Source of the DNA: SXIZ01 sp040079795
GTDB lineage: Bacteria > Pseudomonadota > Gammaproteobacteria > Methylococcales > Methylomonadaceae
Length of the DNA: 64,000 bases
NCBI GenBank assembly: GCA_040079795.1
Contig: JBEBJQ010000012.1
Coordinates: 1-64,000, forward strand
Direction of reading: 5' to 3'
Shown: one piece after another, positions 18,468-27,009 of the stretch
Layout of the letters: each line of letters begins with the position of its first letter
Position numbering within the stretch: position 1 is the first letter of the stretch
The notes under the pieces: model-generated
Databases searched by the model: none
Told to the model about the DNA's origin: nothing
What the model saw: only the letters and a program-made list of their open reading frames with translations
Translations under genes and position numbers: made by a program

Positions 18468-18965
18468 ATGGCTAAGCAAGAAAAATCTTTAACTATGACC
18501 GTACTAATGACACCGGATATGGTTAATTTTTCAGGGAAAGTACATGGCGGTATTATTTTAAAATTACTGGATCAGGTGGCTTATGTGTGCGCGGCTAAAT
18601 ACGCCAAAAGTTATGTAGTTACGGCATCATTGGATAATGTTTTTTTTAAACAGAGCATTAATGTTGGTGAATTGGTTACGTTTTATGCCCATATTAATTA
18701 TGTGGGGCGGTCATCTATGGAGGTTGGAATCAAAGTGGTCGCTGCGGATTTGCTGACGGATGCTAAACGCCATACCAATTCTTGTTATTTTACGATGGTA
18801 GCGGTTGATGAAAAAGGCGTTTCTGTTGAAGTGCCTCGGTTAGAGGTTGAAACAGAGACAGAGAGGAAACTTTTTGCTGCGGGAGCTTTACGCAAACAAA
18901 GACGACAGGAAATTTTAGCTCAAAATCGTGATTTACATGTTGATATTGGAGAGGGAGAGTTTTAG
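18468..18965 (+). CDS. hotdog-fold acyl-CoA thioesterase
   Basis: A 165-residue YciA/BACH-type thioesterase that would hydrolyse acyl-CoA to free acid and CoA in the cytoplasm. The hotdog core is seen in MVNFSGKVHGGIILKLLDQVAY (residues 19-40) and in the strand VVTASLDNVFFKQ. No strong ribosome site precedes the ATG. The gene ends two bases before the GTG of parC and is probably co-transcribed with it. Confidence 0.88.
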   Translation: MAKQEKSLTMTVLMTPDMVNFSGKVHGGIILKLLDQVAYVCAAKYAKSYVVTASLDNVFFKQSINVGELVTFYAHINYVGRSSMEVGIKVVAADLLTDAKRHTNSCYFTMVAVDEKGVSVEVPRLEVETETERKLFAAGALRKQRRQEILAQNRDLHVDIGEGEF

Positions 18966-18967
18966 TT

Positions 18968-21202
18968 GTGGGTATTCAGGAGAACTTTGAACAACTGCCG
19001 TTAAAGGATTTTGCCGAAAAAGCGTATCTGGATTATTCCATGTATGTGATTTTAGACCGGGCTTTGCCGCATATTGCGGATGGCTTAAAGCCGGTGCAAC
19101 GGCGTATCGTGTATGCGATGTCGGAGCTGGGCTTAACCGCCCTGGCCAAATATAAAAAATCCGCACGTACGGTCGGGGATGTGTTGGGTAAATATCACCC
19201 TCATGGAGACTCTGCGTGTTATGAGGCCATGGTATTAATGGCACAGGATTTTTCTTACCGTTATCCATTGGTGGATGGGCAGGGAAATTGGGGGTCGCCG
19301 GATGACCCTAAATCGTTTGCTGCCATGCGCTATACCGAATCGCGATTAACCGCGTATGCCCAAACTTTATTGAATGAATTGGGGCAGGGTACGGTTGAAT
19401 GGAAGGATAATTTTGACGGTACGCTTCAAGAGCCTGAGTTACTCCCTGCCCGTTTGCCGAATATTTTACTCAACGGCACAATGGGCATTGCAGTGGGTAT
19501 GGCGACCGATATTCCGCCACATAATTTACGCGAAGTGGCGGGTGCTTGTATTCAATTACTGGATGAGCCGGAAAGTACATTAGAAACCTTGTTTGAACAT
19601 ATCAAAGGGCCTGACTATCCCACCCAAGCGGAAATCGTGACGTCATCGGCGGATATCCAGAGGGTCTATGCCAGCGGTGGTGGATCTATCAAAATGCGCG
19701 CCAAGTATGAGTTGGAAGATGGCAACATTGTAATTACCGCCTTACCCTATCAGGTTTCTGGAGCAAAATTACTGGAACAAATTGCCGCGCAAATGTTGTC
19801 TAAAAAATTGCCGATGATTGAGGATTTACGAGATGAGTCCGATCATGAAAATCTCACCCGTCTACTGGTGATCCCGCGTTCTAAAAAAATCGATGTCGAA
19901 TCGGTAATGTCGCATTTGTTTGCGACTACGGATTTAGAAAAAAGCTATCGCGTCAATATGAACATGATCGGCTTGAGTGGACGTCCACAGGTTAAAGATT
20001 TAAAAACCATTTTGGTGGAGTGGTTGACGTTTCGGGTAGAAACCGTCCGCCGCCGTTTGCAATACCGTCTGGATAAAATTTTGGCGCGTTTGCATATTCT
20101 CGATGGCTTGTTAATTGCCTATTTGAATATTGATGAAGTCATTGCGATTATTCGTCAGGAAGATAAGCCCAAACCGGTATTAATGGCACGCTTTGGCATC
20201 ACAGACCTCCAGGCGGAAGCCATTTTGGAATTAAAGCTTAGGCATTTAGCCAAGCTGGAGGAAATGAAAATACGTGGCGAACAAGCGGAACTGGAAAAAG
20301 AACGCGAAGGGTTAGAAAAAACTCTAGGCTCCAAACTTCTGTTAAATCGGCTAGTTAAAAAAGAACTGGCAGAGGATGCTGAAAAATATGGGGATGACCG
20401 CCGTTCGCCGTTAGTGGCGCGGGATGCTGCGCAGGCATTGGAAACAACGTCATTGATTGCCAATGAACCAGCGACCATTATTTTATCGGCAAAAGGGTGG
20501 ATTCGTGCCGCTAAAGGTCATGACATTGAAGTCGCCTCATTAAGTTACCGCTCCGGCGATCAATTTTTGGCGGCAGTTAAAGGGCGTACGACGCAGCCGG
20601 TTTATATTTTGGATTCAACCGGGCGGGTTTATGCCAGCACAGTGCATGATTTACCTTCTGCCAGAACGCAAGGTGAACCGCTGACCGGACGCCTGAATCC
20701 TCCTGCCGGCGCATTATTTATTGGTCTCATGGCGGGTGCGCCTGAAGACTGGTATTTGCTGGCAGGCAATTCCGGTTATGGCTTTAGGGTGCAGCTAAAA
20801 GAATTGTTCAGTAAAAATAAAGCTGGTAAAGCCGTACTGAGTTTGCCGCTTGGTGCTGCGGCGTTAAAGCCGGTTGCAATTTTGAATGCCAATGATTTAC
20901 TAGCGGTAGTGACTTTACAGGGTCGGCTCTTGGTCTTTCCGGTCATGGATTTGCCGGAATTGGCTAAAGGGAAAGGCAATAAAATTATTCAGATTCCAGC
21001 ATTGGACTTAACCAGTGGTGCGGACAAGGTGGTGGATATGCAAGTCCTGTCTGCCGGTGTTGCGCTTAGAATCGTTTCCGGTAAACGGCAGTTAACCTTA
21101 AAAAGCTCGGATATTGCGTTATTTAAGGGCGGGCGGGCGAAACGCGGATTGCCGCTACCTCGCGGATTTCAGCGGGTCGATGCGTTGGGGTTGGATGTTT
21201 AA
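18968..21202 (+). CDS. parC: DNA topoisomerase IV subunit A
   Basis: The catalytic breakage-reunion subunit of topoisomerase IV, which decatenates daughter chromosomes. At 744 residues it is ParC sized rather than GyrA. The active-site Tyr is in AAMRYTESRL near residue 120, and the quinolone-determining region HPHGDSACYEAM keeps the wild-type Ser and Glu. The start is a GTG with GGGAGAG upstream. The C-terminal beta-pinwheel region is present. parE is not in the window. Confidence 0.96.
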   Translation: MGIQENFEQLPLKDFAEKAYLDYSMYVILDRALPHIADGLKPVQRRIVYAMSELGLTALAKYKKSARTVGDVLGKYHPHGDSACYEAMVLMAQDFSYRYPLVDGQGNWGSPDDPKSFAAMRYTESRLTAYAQTLLNELGQGTVEWKDNFDGTLQEPELLPARLPNILLNGTMGIAVGMATDIPPHNLREVAGACIQLLDEPESTLETLFEHIKGPDYPTQAEIVTSSADIQRVYASGGGSIKMRAKYELEDGNIVITALPYQVSGAKLLEQIAAQMLSKKLPMIEDLRDESDHENLTRLLVIPRSKKIDVESVMSHLFATTDLEKSYRVNMNMIGLSGRPQVKDLKTILVEWLTFRVETVRRRLQYRLDKILARLHILDGLLIAYLNIDEVIAIIRQEDKPKPVLMARFGITDLQAEAILELKLRHLAKLEEMKIRGEQAELEKEREGLEKTLGSKLLLNRLVKKELAEDAEKYGDDRRSPLVARDAAQALETTSLIANEPATIILSAKGWIRAAKGHDIEVASLSYRSGDQFLAAVKGRTTQPVYILDSTGRVYASTVHDLPSARTQGEPLTGRLNPPAGALFIGLMAGAPEDWYLLAGNSGYGFRVQLKELFSKNKAGKAVLSLPLGAAALKPVAILNANDLLAVVTLQGRLLVFPVMDLPELAKGKGNKIIQIPALDLTSGADKVVDMQVLSAGVALRIVSGKRQLTLKSSDIALFKGGRAKRGLPLPRGFQRVDALGLDV

Positions 21203-21268
21203 GCTTACTTTGCTGTTTACGCTATTTTCTGGTTTACGCCTTGCTGCGCAAAGCATCGGGAAGCGGAA

Positions 21269-21622
21269 GTGCTGAATTATCCGGTTTTAAGCAGTATCGG
21301 CTTGTTGCTTTGTAGTAATGTCTTTATGACCTTCGCCTGGTACGCGCATTTGAAGGAATTGCACAGTAAACCCTGGATTATCGCTGCACTCTTTAGCTGG
21401 GGTATAGCGTTATTTGAGTATTTACTACAAGTTCCGGCAAATCGGATCGGGTTTACGGTATTAAATGTTGGGCAACTTAAAATTATTCAGGAAGTCATTA
21501 CCTTAGCTATTTTTGTACCGTTCTCGGTGGTTTATTTGCGGGAACCCTTAAAATTGGATTATCTTTGGGCGGGGGTTTGTTTGTTGGGGGCGGTGTATTT
21601 TATGTTTAGGGGAAAAGTTTAG
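21269..21622 (+). CDS. DUF486 (DMT superfamily) membrane protein
   Basis: A 117-residue protein with four predicted membrane helices and the DUF486 pattern FMTFAWYAHLK and QLKIIQEVITLAIFVPF. The family belongs to the drug/metabolite transporter superfamily and its substrate is unknown. The start is taken as GTG at 21269. It lies 66 bases after parC. Confidence 0.85.
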   Translation: MLNYPVLSSIGLLLCSNVFMTFAWYAHLKELHSKPWIIAALFSWGIALFEYLLQVPANRIGFTVLNVGQLKIIQEVITLAIFVPFSVVYLREPLKLDYLWAGVCLLGAVYFMFRGKV

Positions 21623-21682
21623 GTGGTAGGATAGATTGGCACTTTGCGGAAAACTGGCGCGGATTTTGATGAGGGGCGAGAA

Positions 21683-22111
21683 ATGATTAGTTACGACAAA
21701 GATTTTTACAGTTGGACGTATGAGCAAGCCGCATTATTGCGGAATGGACAATTTAAAGATCTGGACATAGCTAATTTAATCGAGGAAATAGAGGCAATGG
21801 GGCGCAGCGAAAAACGGGAACTTGAAAGCCGCTTGACTGTCTTGCTCTTGCATCTTTTAAAATGGAAATACCAGGAAGTAAGGCGGGGCAGAAGTTGGCA
21901 GCTCTCTATTGATGAGCAACGCATTCAATTTAACAAGACCCTGAAAGATAACCCGGGCTTGAAACCCCTATTAGATGAGCTTATAAAAGATGCTTACAAG
22001 CTTGCGGTTATTAAAGCCGCCCAAGAAACAAAAATCAGCAAAAGCATTTTCCCTGAATGCTGTCCCTGGACATTAATACAGCTTATGGATGAAATGTTTT
22101 ATCCTGATTAA
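21683..22111 (+). CDS. DUF29 domain protein
   Basis: A 142-residue protein with the DUF29 signature: YDKDFYSWTYEQAALLRNG near the start, LIEEIEAMGRSEKREL, and LLLHLLKWKYQ. DUF29 proteins are small, helical, of unknown function, and common in cyanobacteria and methanotrophs. ATG at 21683 follows GAGGGGCGAG and is preferred to a non-ATG start at 21644. It begins an accessory stretch between parC and the ABC module. Confidence 0.85.
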   Translation: MISYDKDFYSWTYEQAALLRNGQFKDLDIANLIEEIEAMGRSEKRELESRLTVLLLHLLKWKYQEVRRGRSWQLSIDEQRIQFNKTLKDNPGLKPLLDELIKDAYKLAVIKAAQETKISKSIFPECCPWTLIQLMDEMFYPD

Positions 22112-22148
22112 ATGCGTTATAGGTTCGTGTGAATTTCAACTTTCAAGG

Positions 22149-22180
22149 CCGCATTCCTAAACCAGCGTTTGGGAATGCGG
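22149..22180. terminator. hairpin between DUF29 gene and the minus-strand gene
   Basis: CCGCATTCC at 22149-22157 pairs with GGAATGCGG at 22172-22180, extended inward by AAAC/GTTT around a CAGC loop. It sits between convergent genes and probably ends both transcripts. No T-tract is seen. Confidence 0.5.
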
Positions 22181-22201
22181 ATAATTCCGTTGATTATGAT
22201 G

Positions 22202-22417
22202 TTATTGACACTTAGCCGCAGTCAACCAACCTGTTAAATCGCCTGCATCTTTTAAAATTCCGTCTGCGCCTAAGTAATACACATGGTTATCGGCAGAGGA
22301 TACGCCTAAATAGGCATGGGTATTTTTGTAATAGCGATAGGTGTAGGGCGCAAGTGTTTGATTGCTGGCTCCGGAGGGTGCAAATAACGTGGGGTAGTTG
22401 GTTTCTGCCCAGTTCAT
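22202..22417 (-). pseudogene. C-terminal domain fragment split from the upstream secreted protein
   Basis: A 71-residue frame beginning NWAETNYPTLF and containing APYTYRYYKNTHAYLGVS and VYYLGADG. This short domain is usually found at the C-terminus of larger secreted proteins in methylotrophs and betaproteobacteria. It starts within the last codon of the preceding frame (ATGA overlap). The best explanation is a frameshift that separated it from the 22414-23724 gene; a coupled separate small gene is the alternative. Confidence 0.6.
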
Positions 22418-23724
22418 TCAGACTGTGCACTAAAGCCATATGTCAAATGGTTTCCAGAGAAAGAAACAAGATAGGCTTTCGCCCTTGTGTCAGTACTGGA
22501 AGCAATTTTAGTCAACGAATCACCGTTTTTAGACATTAAGTAGACTCCTACCTCAGGGTGTAAAAGGTCTAACGGGTTCGTACTGGCACCGGTAAACACG
22601 ATGTTGTCACCACTAATAAGGAACTTGGGTGATTGAAAAGAACTGGGCAGAAAATTACCTGTTCCGCCTGGAACAGGTGTTTGGGTGTCAACCAGTTTAC
22701 ATATTTTACGGTCTGGGTCTATAGTAGAACTATACAGCCCCCAAAGGTCGTGATTAGTACCAATAATTCCAGGAATACTGATAGGCTTTGCAGCACCAGA
22801 GAAAACCACTGTGCCGGCATCAATTTTTGGGAATCCGAAATAGGGGGTTAATATACCCGATCCCTCGGCGTCTGAATCAAATGTTCTTGGATTTGACTCG
22901 GTTCCTGGGACAATGTCTTTCTCAGAAGCGATAATGTAAGGAGAAGACAAGTTAAAACAGGTTGGGTCGGAATTAGCCATCTCACTATAGGGCCCGGCAA
23001 TAATAGCATTTTTAGAAAAGTATTCATCAGAAGTGGCACGCAGTGTTAGCAAGTTATTGTTCATATAATAGGGCTCCGGTATTCCTCCTGCCGGCCTAAA
23101 GTGGCAAGCTTCCTGATTAAACATAGATGAAAGAGTGCCAGTGGAGGTATCAAATTTAAAAGATCCCTTGCCAATGTACTCACCGGTTACGGCCAAAATA
23201 TCACTCCCATTTACATTAAGACTATCGAAAGAGAATGTCCCCAAAAATGTGCCAGGCGCTGCACCTGGTTTTTGAGTACTTTGGTTGAAGAGCATGCTCA
23301 CCGCTCCGCCGGAAATCGGAACCGAGTAGACGCCTGATTGATGGTCGATCATATCTGTAAAACTAAAATATACATTGTCACCATTAACGGCTACTTGTGT
23401 ATAAGCAAAAATATCTAAAACATCTTTAGTCGAACTGCCAAAACTACCAATACCCTGGGGAATAGGTGTTTGGCTATCAACTAACTTGGCAAGTGATGGC
23501 AAACCCTTGTCTAAGTTCATAGACCATAATCCTCTATAGGGGACAATGCCGAGAGGGTTAGGATAGCGGCCCCTGATAATCGCCATGTTTCCGAATAGCT
23601 GCATGGTTCCGAAATTGAGCGTTACGTTTCCTGGCACTTGCTCAGGAGCAGGACTTTCCAGCTTGGTGATAGTCATCGCTTGCGAGCTAGTTGAGAACGA
23701 CAGTCCGCCACTTAACATCAGCAA
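22414..23724 (-). CDS. secreted beta-propeller-like protein of unknown function, probably damaged
   Basis: A 436-residue frame with repeated strands such as AKLVDSQTPIPQGIGSF and CKLVDTQTPVPGGTGNF, each followed by NVYFSF or NIVFTG-like segments, suggesting a repeat propeller. The only starts are TTG (23724) or an internal ATG, which give a signal peptide without its basic n-region. The frame continues upstream through LKRIIAYSLLM before a stop, so the original start seems lost. Its C-terminal domain lies in another frame at 22202-22417. Both defects point to a decaying gene. Function is unknown. Confidence 0.55.
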   Translation of the reverse strand: MLMLSGGLSFSTSSQAMTITKLESPAPEQVPGNVTLNFGTMQLFGNMAIIRGRYPNPLGIVPYRGLWSMNLDKGLPSLAKLVDSQTPIPQGIGSFGSSTKDVLDIFAYTQVAVNGDNVYFSFTDMIDHQSGVYSVPISGGAVSMLFNQSTQKPGAAPGTFLGTFSFDSLNVNGSDILAVTGEYIGKGSFKFDTSTGTLSSMFNQEACHFRPAGGIPEPYYMNNNLLTLRATSDEYFSKNAIIAGPYSEMANSDPTCFNLSSPYIIASEKDIVPGTESNPRTFDSDAEGSGILTPYFGFPKIDAGTVVFSGAAKPISIPGIIGTNHDLWGLYSSTIDPDRKICKLVDTQTPVPGGTGNFLPSSFQSPKFLISGDNIVFTGASTNPLDLLHPEVGVYLMSKNGDSLTKIASSTDTRAKAYLVSFSGNHLTYGFSAQSE

Positions 23725-23743
23725 ACTATAGGCAATAATTCGC

Positions 23744-23770
23744 TTGAGGCTTGGATGGCGTGAGCCTCAA
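23744..23770. repeat. small inverted repeat at the 5' end of the damaged gene
   Basis: TTGAGGCT at 23744-23751 and AGCCTCAA at 23763-23770 are perfect inverted copies. They fall where the start codon of the minus-strand secreted protein would be expected. Confidence 0.4.
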
Positions 23771-24027
23771 AAATTCAGTTTTGCTGGGTAAAAAATTGGG
23801 TATTGTCATGAGACTACTTAATAGAGTTAAAAGAATCTGAATTCTAAGGTTAAAAATCCAGCTAGACAATGCTTTTCAATAGTTTGCACTGACTTTGTTA
23901 GTATTATGCTCAGTGAGTCAATGTGGTGTTACGCCTCTTAGCCTTCCTGGTACGCTTAAAAAATGCTTAGACCTAAGACTGAATTAGGACTAAAATTAAT
24001 CTAGTTAAATCAAGCAGGAATGGCGCT
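23771..24027. other. intergenic region upstream of the toxin-antitoxin pair
   Basis: No gene or RNA is recognisable. It should hold the promoter of the antitoxin-toxin operon. An AGGA ribosome site precedes the antitoxin ATG at 24028. Confidence 0.4.
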
Positions 24028-24294
24028 ATGAAGTTTTCATCCCAAATTAAACCGATCAGTTATCTTAAGAGCCACACGGCGGAGATTGTCAGAATTATTT
24101 CTGAAAGCCGCGAGCCCTTGTTGATTACCCAAAACGGTGAGGCTAAGCTGGTGGTGATGGATGTGAAAAGCTACGAAGAGCAGGAGCAAACGCTAGCGCT
24201 GTTGAAGCTGTTGGCGCTTGGCAACCGGGATATTGAGCAGGGTAAATTTCGGGATTGCGAGCAAGTGTTTGCGGAACTCGATACAGTCGATTAA
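24028..24294 (+). CDS. Phd/YefM family antitoxin
   Basis: An 88-residue antitoxin of a type II toxin-antitoxin pair. The N-terminal DNA-binding part has the YefM pattern ISYLKSHTAEIVRIISESREPLLITQNGEAKLVV, and the C-terminal tail is acidic and would wrap the toxin. It would repress its own operon as a complex with the toxin. The toxin gene starts 3 bases after its stop. Confidence 0.9.
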   Translation: MKFSSQIKPISYLKSHTAEIVRIISESREPLLITQNGEAKLVVMDVKSYEEQEQTLALLKLLALGNRDIEQGKFRDCEQVFAELDTVD

Positions 24295-24296
24295 CC

Positions 24297-24626
24297 ATGC
24301 GGTTCAATGTTATTATTCTGGAATCAGCTGAGCATGATTTGCGGGAACTCAGGGGCTATATCGTTAAGAACTTCTCTTTGGAAACCTGGCAAAATACTTA
24401 TGGCAAGCTAAAAGCGGCTATGCGTAACCTGAATACTTTTCCTTATGCAGGTGTTATCCCTGAAGAGCTTGAGAAGCTCAATCTGAGTCAATTTCGGCAG
24501 GTTCTCTCCGGGATGAACCGCATCATTTATGAAGTGCGGCAGGATAATGTTTACATCCATATTATTGTCGATGGACGCTGTAACTTGAAGACCCTGCTGA
24601 CCAGACGACTGTTACGGGTTATCTAA
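24297..24626 (+). CDS. RelE/ParE family toxin
   Basis: A 109-residue toxin with the RelE/ParE fold pattern: ILESAEHDLRELRGYIV near the start, FPYAGVIPEEL in the middle, and RIIYEVRQDNVYIHIIVDGR near the end. RelE members cleave mRNA on the ribosome and ParE members target gyrase. The sequence alone does not decide between them. ATG at 24297, 3 bases after the antitoxin stop, is chosen over a longer frame from 24255. Confidence 0.88.
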   Translation: MRFNVIILESAEHDLRELRGYIVKNFSLETWQNTYGKLKAAMRNLNTFPYAGVIPEELEKLNLSQFRQVLSGMNRIIYEVRQDNVYIHIIVDGRCNLKTLLTRRLLRVI

Positions 24627-24671
24627 AAATATTTACTGATTGACTAGCGTTGCTAGCATAAGGATTAAACG

Positions 24672-25283
24672 ATGTCCAAGATTACTCAACTATCACAATT
24701 AGACTTAAGCAAAACCTATAGCTATGCGGATTATTTGACCTGGCAATTTAATGAAGCTATTGAGCTGATTAAAGGCAAAATCATGTTGATGTCGCCTGCA
24801 CCGAATGTGAAGCATCAGGATATTTCGGGTAACTTAACGACTTTGTTACATACTTTTTTTAAACATAAAAAATGTCGGGTTTATACCGCACCTTTTGATG
24901 TCCGTCTGTATGACCGCAAAAAATCCTTGTTAGCTAGCCAGGACATCCATACGGTGATACAGCCGGATTTATGTGTGATTTGCAACCCTGAGATTTTGGA
25001 TAAGCAAGGCTGTAATGGTGCGCCGGACTGGATTATTGAAATTCTGTCAAAAGGTAATGCTAAACGGGAAATGAATATTAAGTATGATCTGTATCAAGAA
25101 AGCGGCGTAACGGAATACTGGTTGGTTTATCCTGAGCAAGAGGCTATTCATCAATTTGTTTTGGATGAGCAGGGGCGTTATCAGTTAAAGCATATGTTTA
25201 CGGATGGGATTGCCACGCCGTACTTATTTCCTGAGTTGGCGATTGAGTTGGCTGAGGTGTTTGAAACTTGGGCTGAAGATTAA
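24672..25283 (+). CDS. Uma2 family (DUF820) putative endonuclease
   Basis: A 203-residue protein of the Uma2 family, which has a PD-(D/E)XK restriction-endonuclease-like fold. The core is visible as QPDLCVICNPE (Asp), then PDWIIEILSKGN (Glu) and KYDLYQESGVTEYWLVYPEQ. The family is very common in cyanobacteria and some methanotrophs, and its biological role is not established. It follows the toxin gene by 45 bases and precedes the beta-propeller gene. Confidence 0.88.
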   Translation: MSKITQLSQLDLSKTYSYADYLTWQFNEAIELIKGKIMLMSPAPNVKHQDISGNLTTLLHTFFKHKKCRVYTAPFDVRLYDRKKSLLASQDIHTVIQPDLCVICNPEILDKQGCNGAPDWIIEILSKGNAKREMNIKYDLYQESGVTEYWLVYPEQEAIHQFVLDEQGRYQLKHMFTDGIATPYLFPELAIELAEVFETWAED

Positions 25284-25312
25284 CTATGCAAGAAAGTAGG
25301 AGAGTTTTAAAT

Positions 25313-26275
25313 ATGCGGAAATTTTTACTGGGATTCGGATGCCTGCTCTTTATACAGGCTGCGGCGCAGGCTGAAAGCGTTATTGTAAGCTTGGAAAAGG
25401 ATAATGCTTTAGCTATAGTTGATCCGCAGGTGGGTAAATTACTTAAATCTGTCCCAGTTGGGCAACGGCCGCGTGGCATTGCGTTAAGTCCAGACAATAA
25501 AACGCTGTTTGTCGCAACCAGTGATGACAATACCATCAAGATGCTGGATGCGGAGTCGTTTAAAGAATTGGGTTCACTGCCTTCCGGTGATGACCCTGAG
25601 ACCTTTGCGGTAAGCCCGGCGGGTGATCGTTTGTATGTGTCCAATGAAGATGACAGCCAAGTCACCGTCATTGATGTTGTCAAAAAGAAAGTGCTGCAAA
25701 AAATTGCCGTGGGGGTAGAGCCGGAAGGCATTGCGGTAAGCCCTCATAATAAATGGGTAGTAAGTGCTTCCGAAACGACTAATATGCTGCATTGGATTGA
25801 TCCCAAGACCTTAAAGATCGTCGATAATACGCTGGTTGATCCGCGTCCGCGTGCGGTGGCTTTTACGGCGGATAGCCAGCAATTATGGGTAACCTCGGAA
25901 ATTGCCGGTACTTTGAGTATTTTGGATGTTAAAACCCGGCAAGTGGTTAAGACCGTTAAATTAGCGGTGCAAGGGGTTACCGCTGATAAAATACAACCGG
26001 TCGGGGTGGTGATTGATAAAGCGCGGCGCTGGGGCTATGTGGCGATAGGCTCCGCCAATCGGGTAGCGGTGATTAATGCGCGAACATTTGCCATTGAAAA
26101 ATATTTGCTGGTAGGGCAGCGGGTCTGGAATCTGGCGTTTTCGCCGGATCAAAAAAGACTGTACACCACCAATGGTATCAGCAATGATGTATCGATTATT
26201 GAATTGGATAGCCATACGGTGACCAAGTCAGTGGGCGTGGGCCGTTATCCTTGGGGCGTCGCGGTGCGCCCATGA
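25313..26275 (+). CDS. PQQ-dependent catabolism-associated YVTN beta-propeller protein
   Basis: A 320-residue exported protein. The signal peptide MRKFLLGFGCLLFIQAAAQA is followed by about seven YVTN-type blades, for example VGQRPRGIALSPDNKTLFVA and VGVEPEGIAVSPHNKWVVSA. ATG at 25313 has AGGAGAG upstream and is preferred over 25286. It matches the propeller that accompanies the PedB/PedC-type ABC transporter in PQQ-dependent alcohol oxidation clusters. It overlaps the ABC ATPase by four bases (ATGA), supporting a single function. The actual ligand is unknown. Confidence 0.85.
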   Translation: MRKFLLGFGCLLFIQAAAQAESVIVSLEKDNALAIVDPQVGKLLKSVPVGQRPRGIALSPDNKTLFVATSDDNTIKMLDAESFKELGSLPSGDDPETFAVSPAGDRLYVSNEDDSQVTVIDVVKKKVLQKIAVGVEPEGIAVSPHNKWVVSASETTNMLHWIDPKTLKIVDNTLVDPRPRAVAFTADSQQLWVTSEIAGTLSILDVKTRQVVKTVKLAVQGVTADKIQPVGVVIDKARRWGYVAIGSANRVAVINARTFAIEKYLLVGQRVWNLAFSPDQKRLYTTNGISNDVSIIELDSHTVTKSVGVGRYPWGVAVRP

Positions 26276-27009
26276 CCGCCGCTTTAGTGGTTGAAAATTT
26301 AAGTTTTGCGTACAGCGGTAAAAAAGCCCTGGATGACATTGGCTTTACGGTTAATGCGGGGAATTGTACGATTTTATTGGGGCCGAATGGGGCAGGTAAA
26401 AGCACCTTGTTTGCTTTAATTACCCGTTTGTATGATACCCATTCGGGCCGTATTCAATTGTGTGGTTTTAATATTAAAAAACAATCATCGCAAGCGCTCA
26501 GTAAGTTGGGGGTGGTGTTTCAGCAGTCAACTTTGGATATGGATTTAACGGTGCTACAAAACCTGCGTTATCATGCGGCTTTGCACGGCATGGGAGGGAA
26601 TTTGGCCGCCCAGCGTATTCAGGAAGAGCTTGAGCGTTTTGGTATGTACGAACGTCGCTTTGAAGCGGTGCGCAAATTAAATGGCGGTCATCGCCGTCGT
26701 GTGGAGATTGCCAGAGCTTTGCTGCATAAGCCTGCATTGTTGTTGTTGGATGAGCCTACCGTCGGCCTGGATGTTCCCAGTCGGCAAGTGATTGTTGAGC
26801 ATGTGCATCATTTGGCGCAACAGCAACAAATCGGGGTGCTGTGGGCGACGCATACCTTTGATGAAATCTATCCTGATGACCGTCTGGTTATTTTGCATCA
26901 AGGGCAAATTAAAGCCCAGGGTTTACTGGGCGATGTGACCACTCAAACGGCGACGGCTACTATTCATGCGGCATTTGCAGCCTTAACGCAAAGTGGGGGG
27001 CGCGTATGA
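26272..27009 (+). CDS. ABC transporter ATP-binding protein, PQQ-catabolism-associated type
   Basis: A 245-residue ABC ATPase with Walker A GPNGAGKST, Q-loop VVFQQSTLDMDLTV, and Walker B LLLLDEPTVGLD. The signature motif reads LNGGH instead of LSGGQ, changing two positions of the ATP sandwich. It closely resembles the ATPase of the alcohol-catabolism ABC system (PedB-like). ATGA overlaps join it to the propeller gene before and the permease gene after. Confidence 0.88.
   Translation: MTAALVVENLSFAYSGKKALDDIGFTVNAGNCTILLGPNGAGKSTLFALITRLYDTHSGRIQLCGFNIKKQSSQALSKLGVVFQQSTLDMDLTVLQNLRYHAALHGMGGNLAAQRIQEELERFGMYERRFEAVRKLNGGHRRRVEIARALLHKPALLLLDEPTVGLDVPSRQVIVEHVHHLAQQQQIGVLWATHTFDEIYPDDRLVILHQGQIKAQGLLGDVTTQTATATIHAAFAALTQSGGRV

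Noticed and set aside
21634..21650. TGGCAC...TTGC string resembling a sigma-54 promoter before the DUF29 gene
   Set aside because: The spacing between the GG and GC elements does not fit the -24/-12 consensus.
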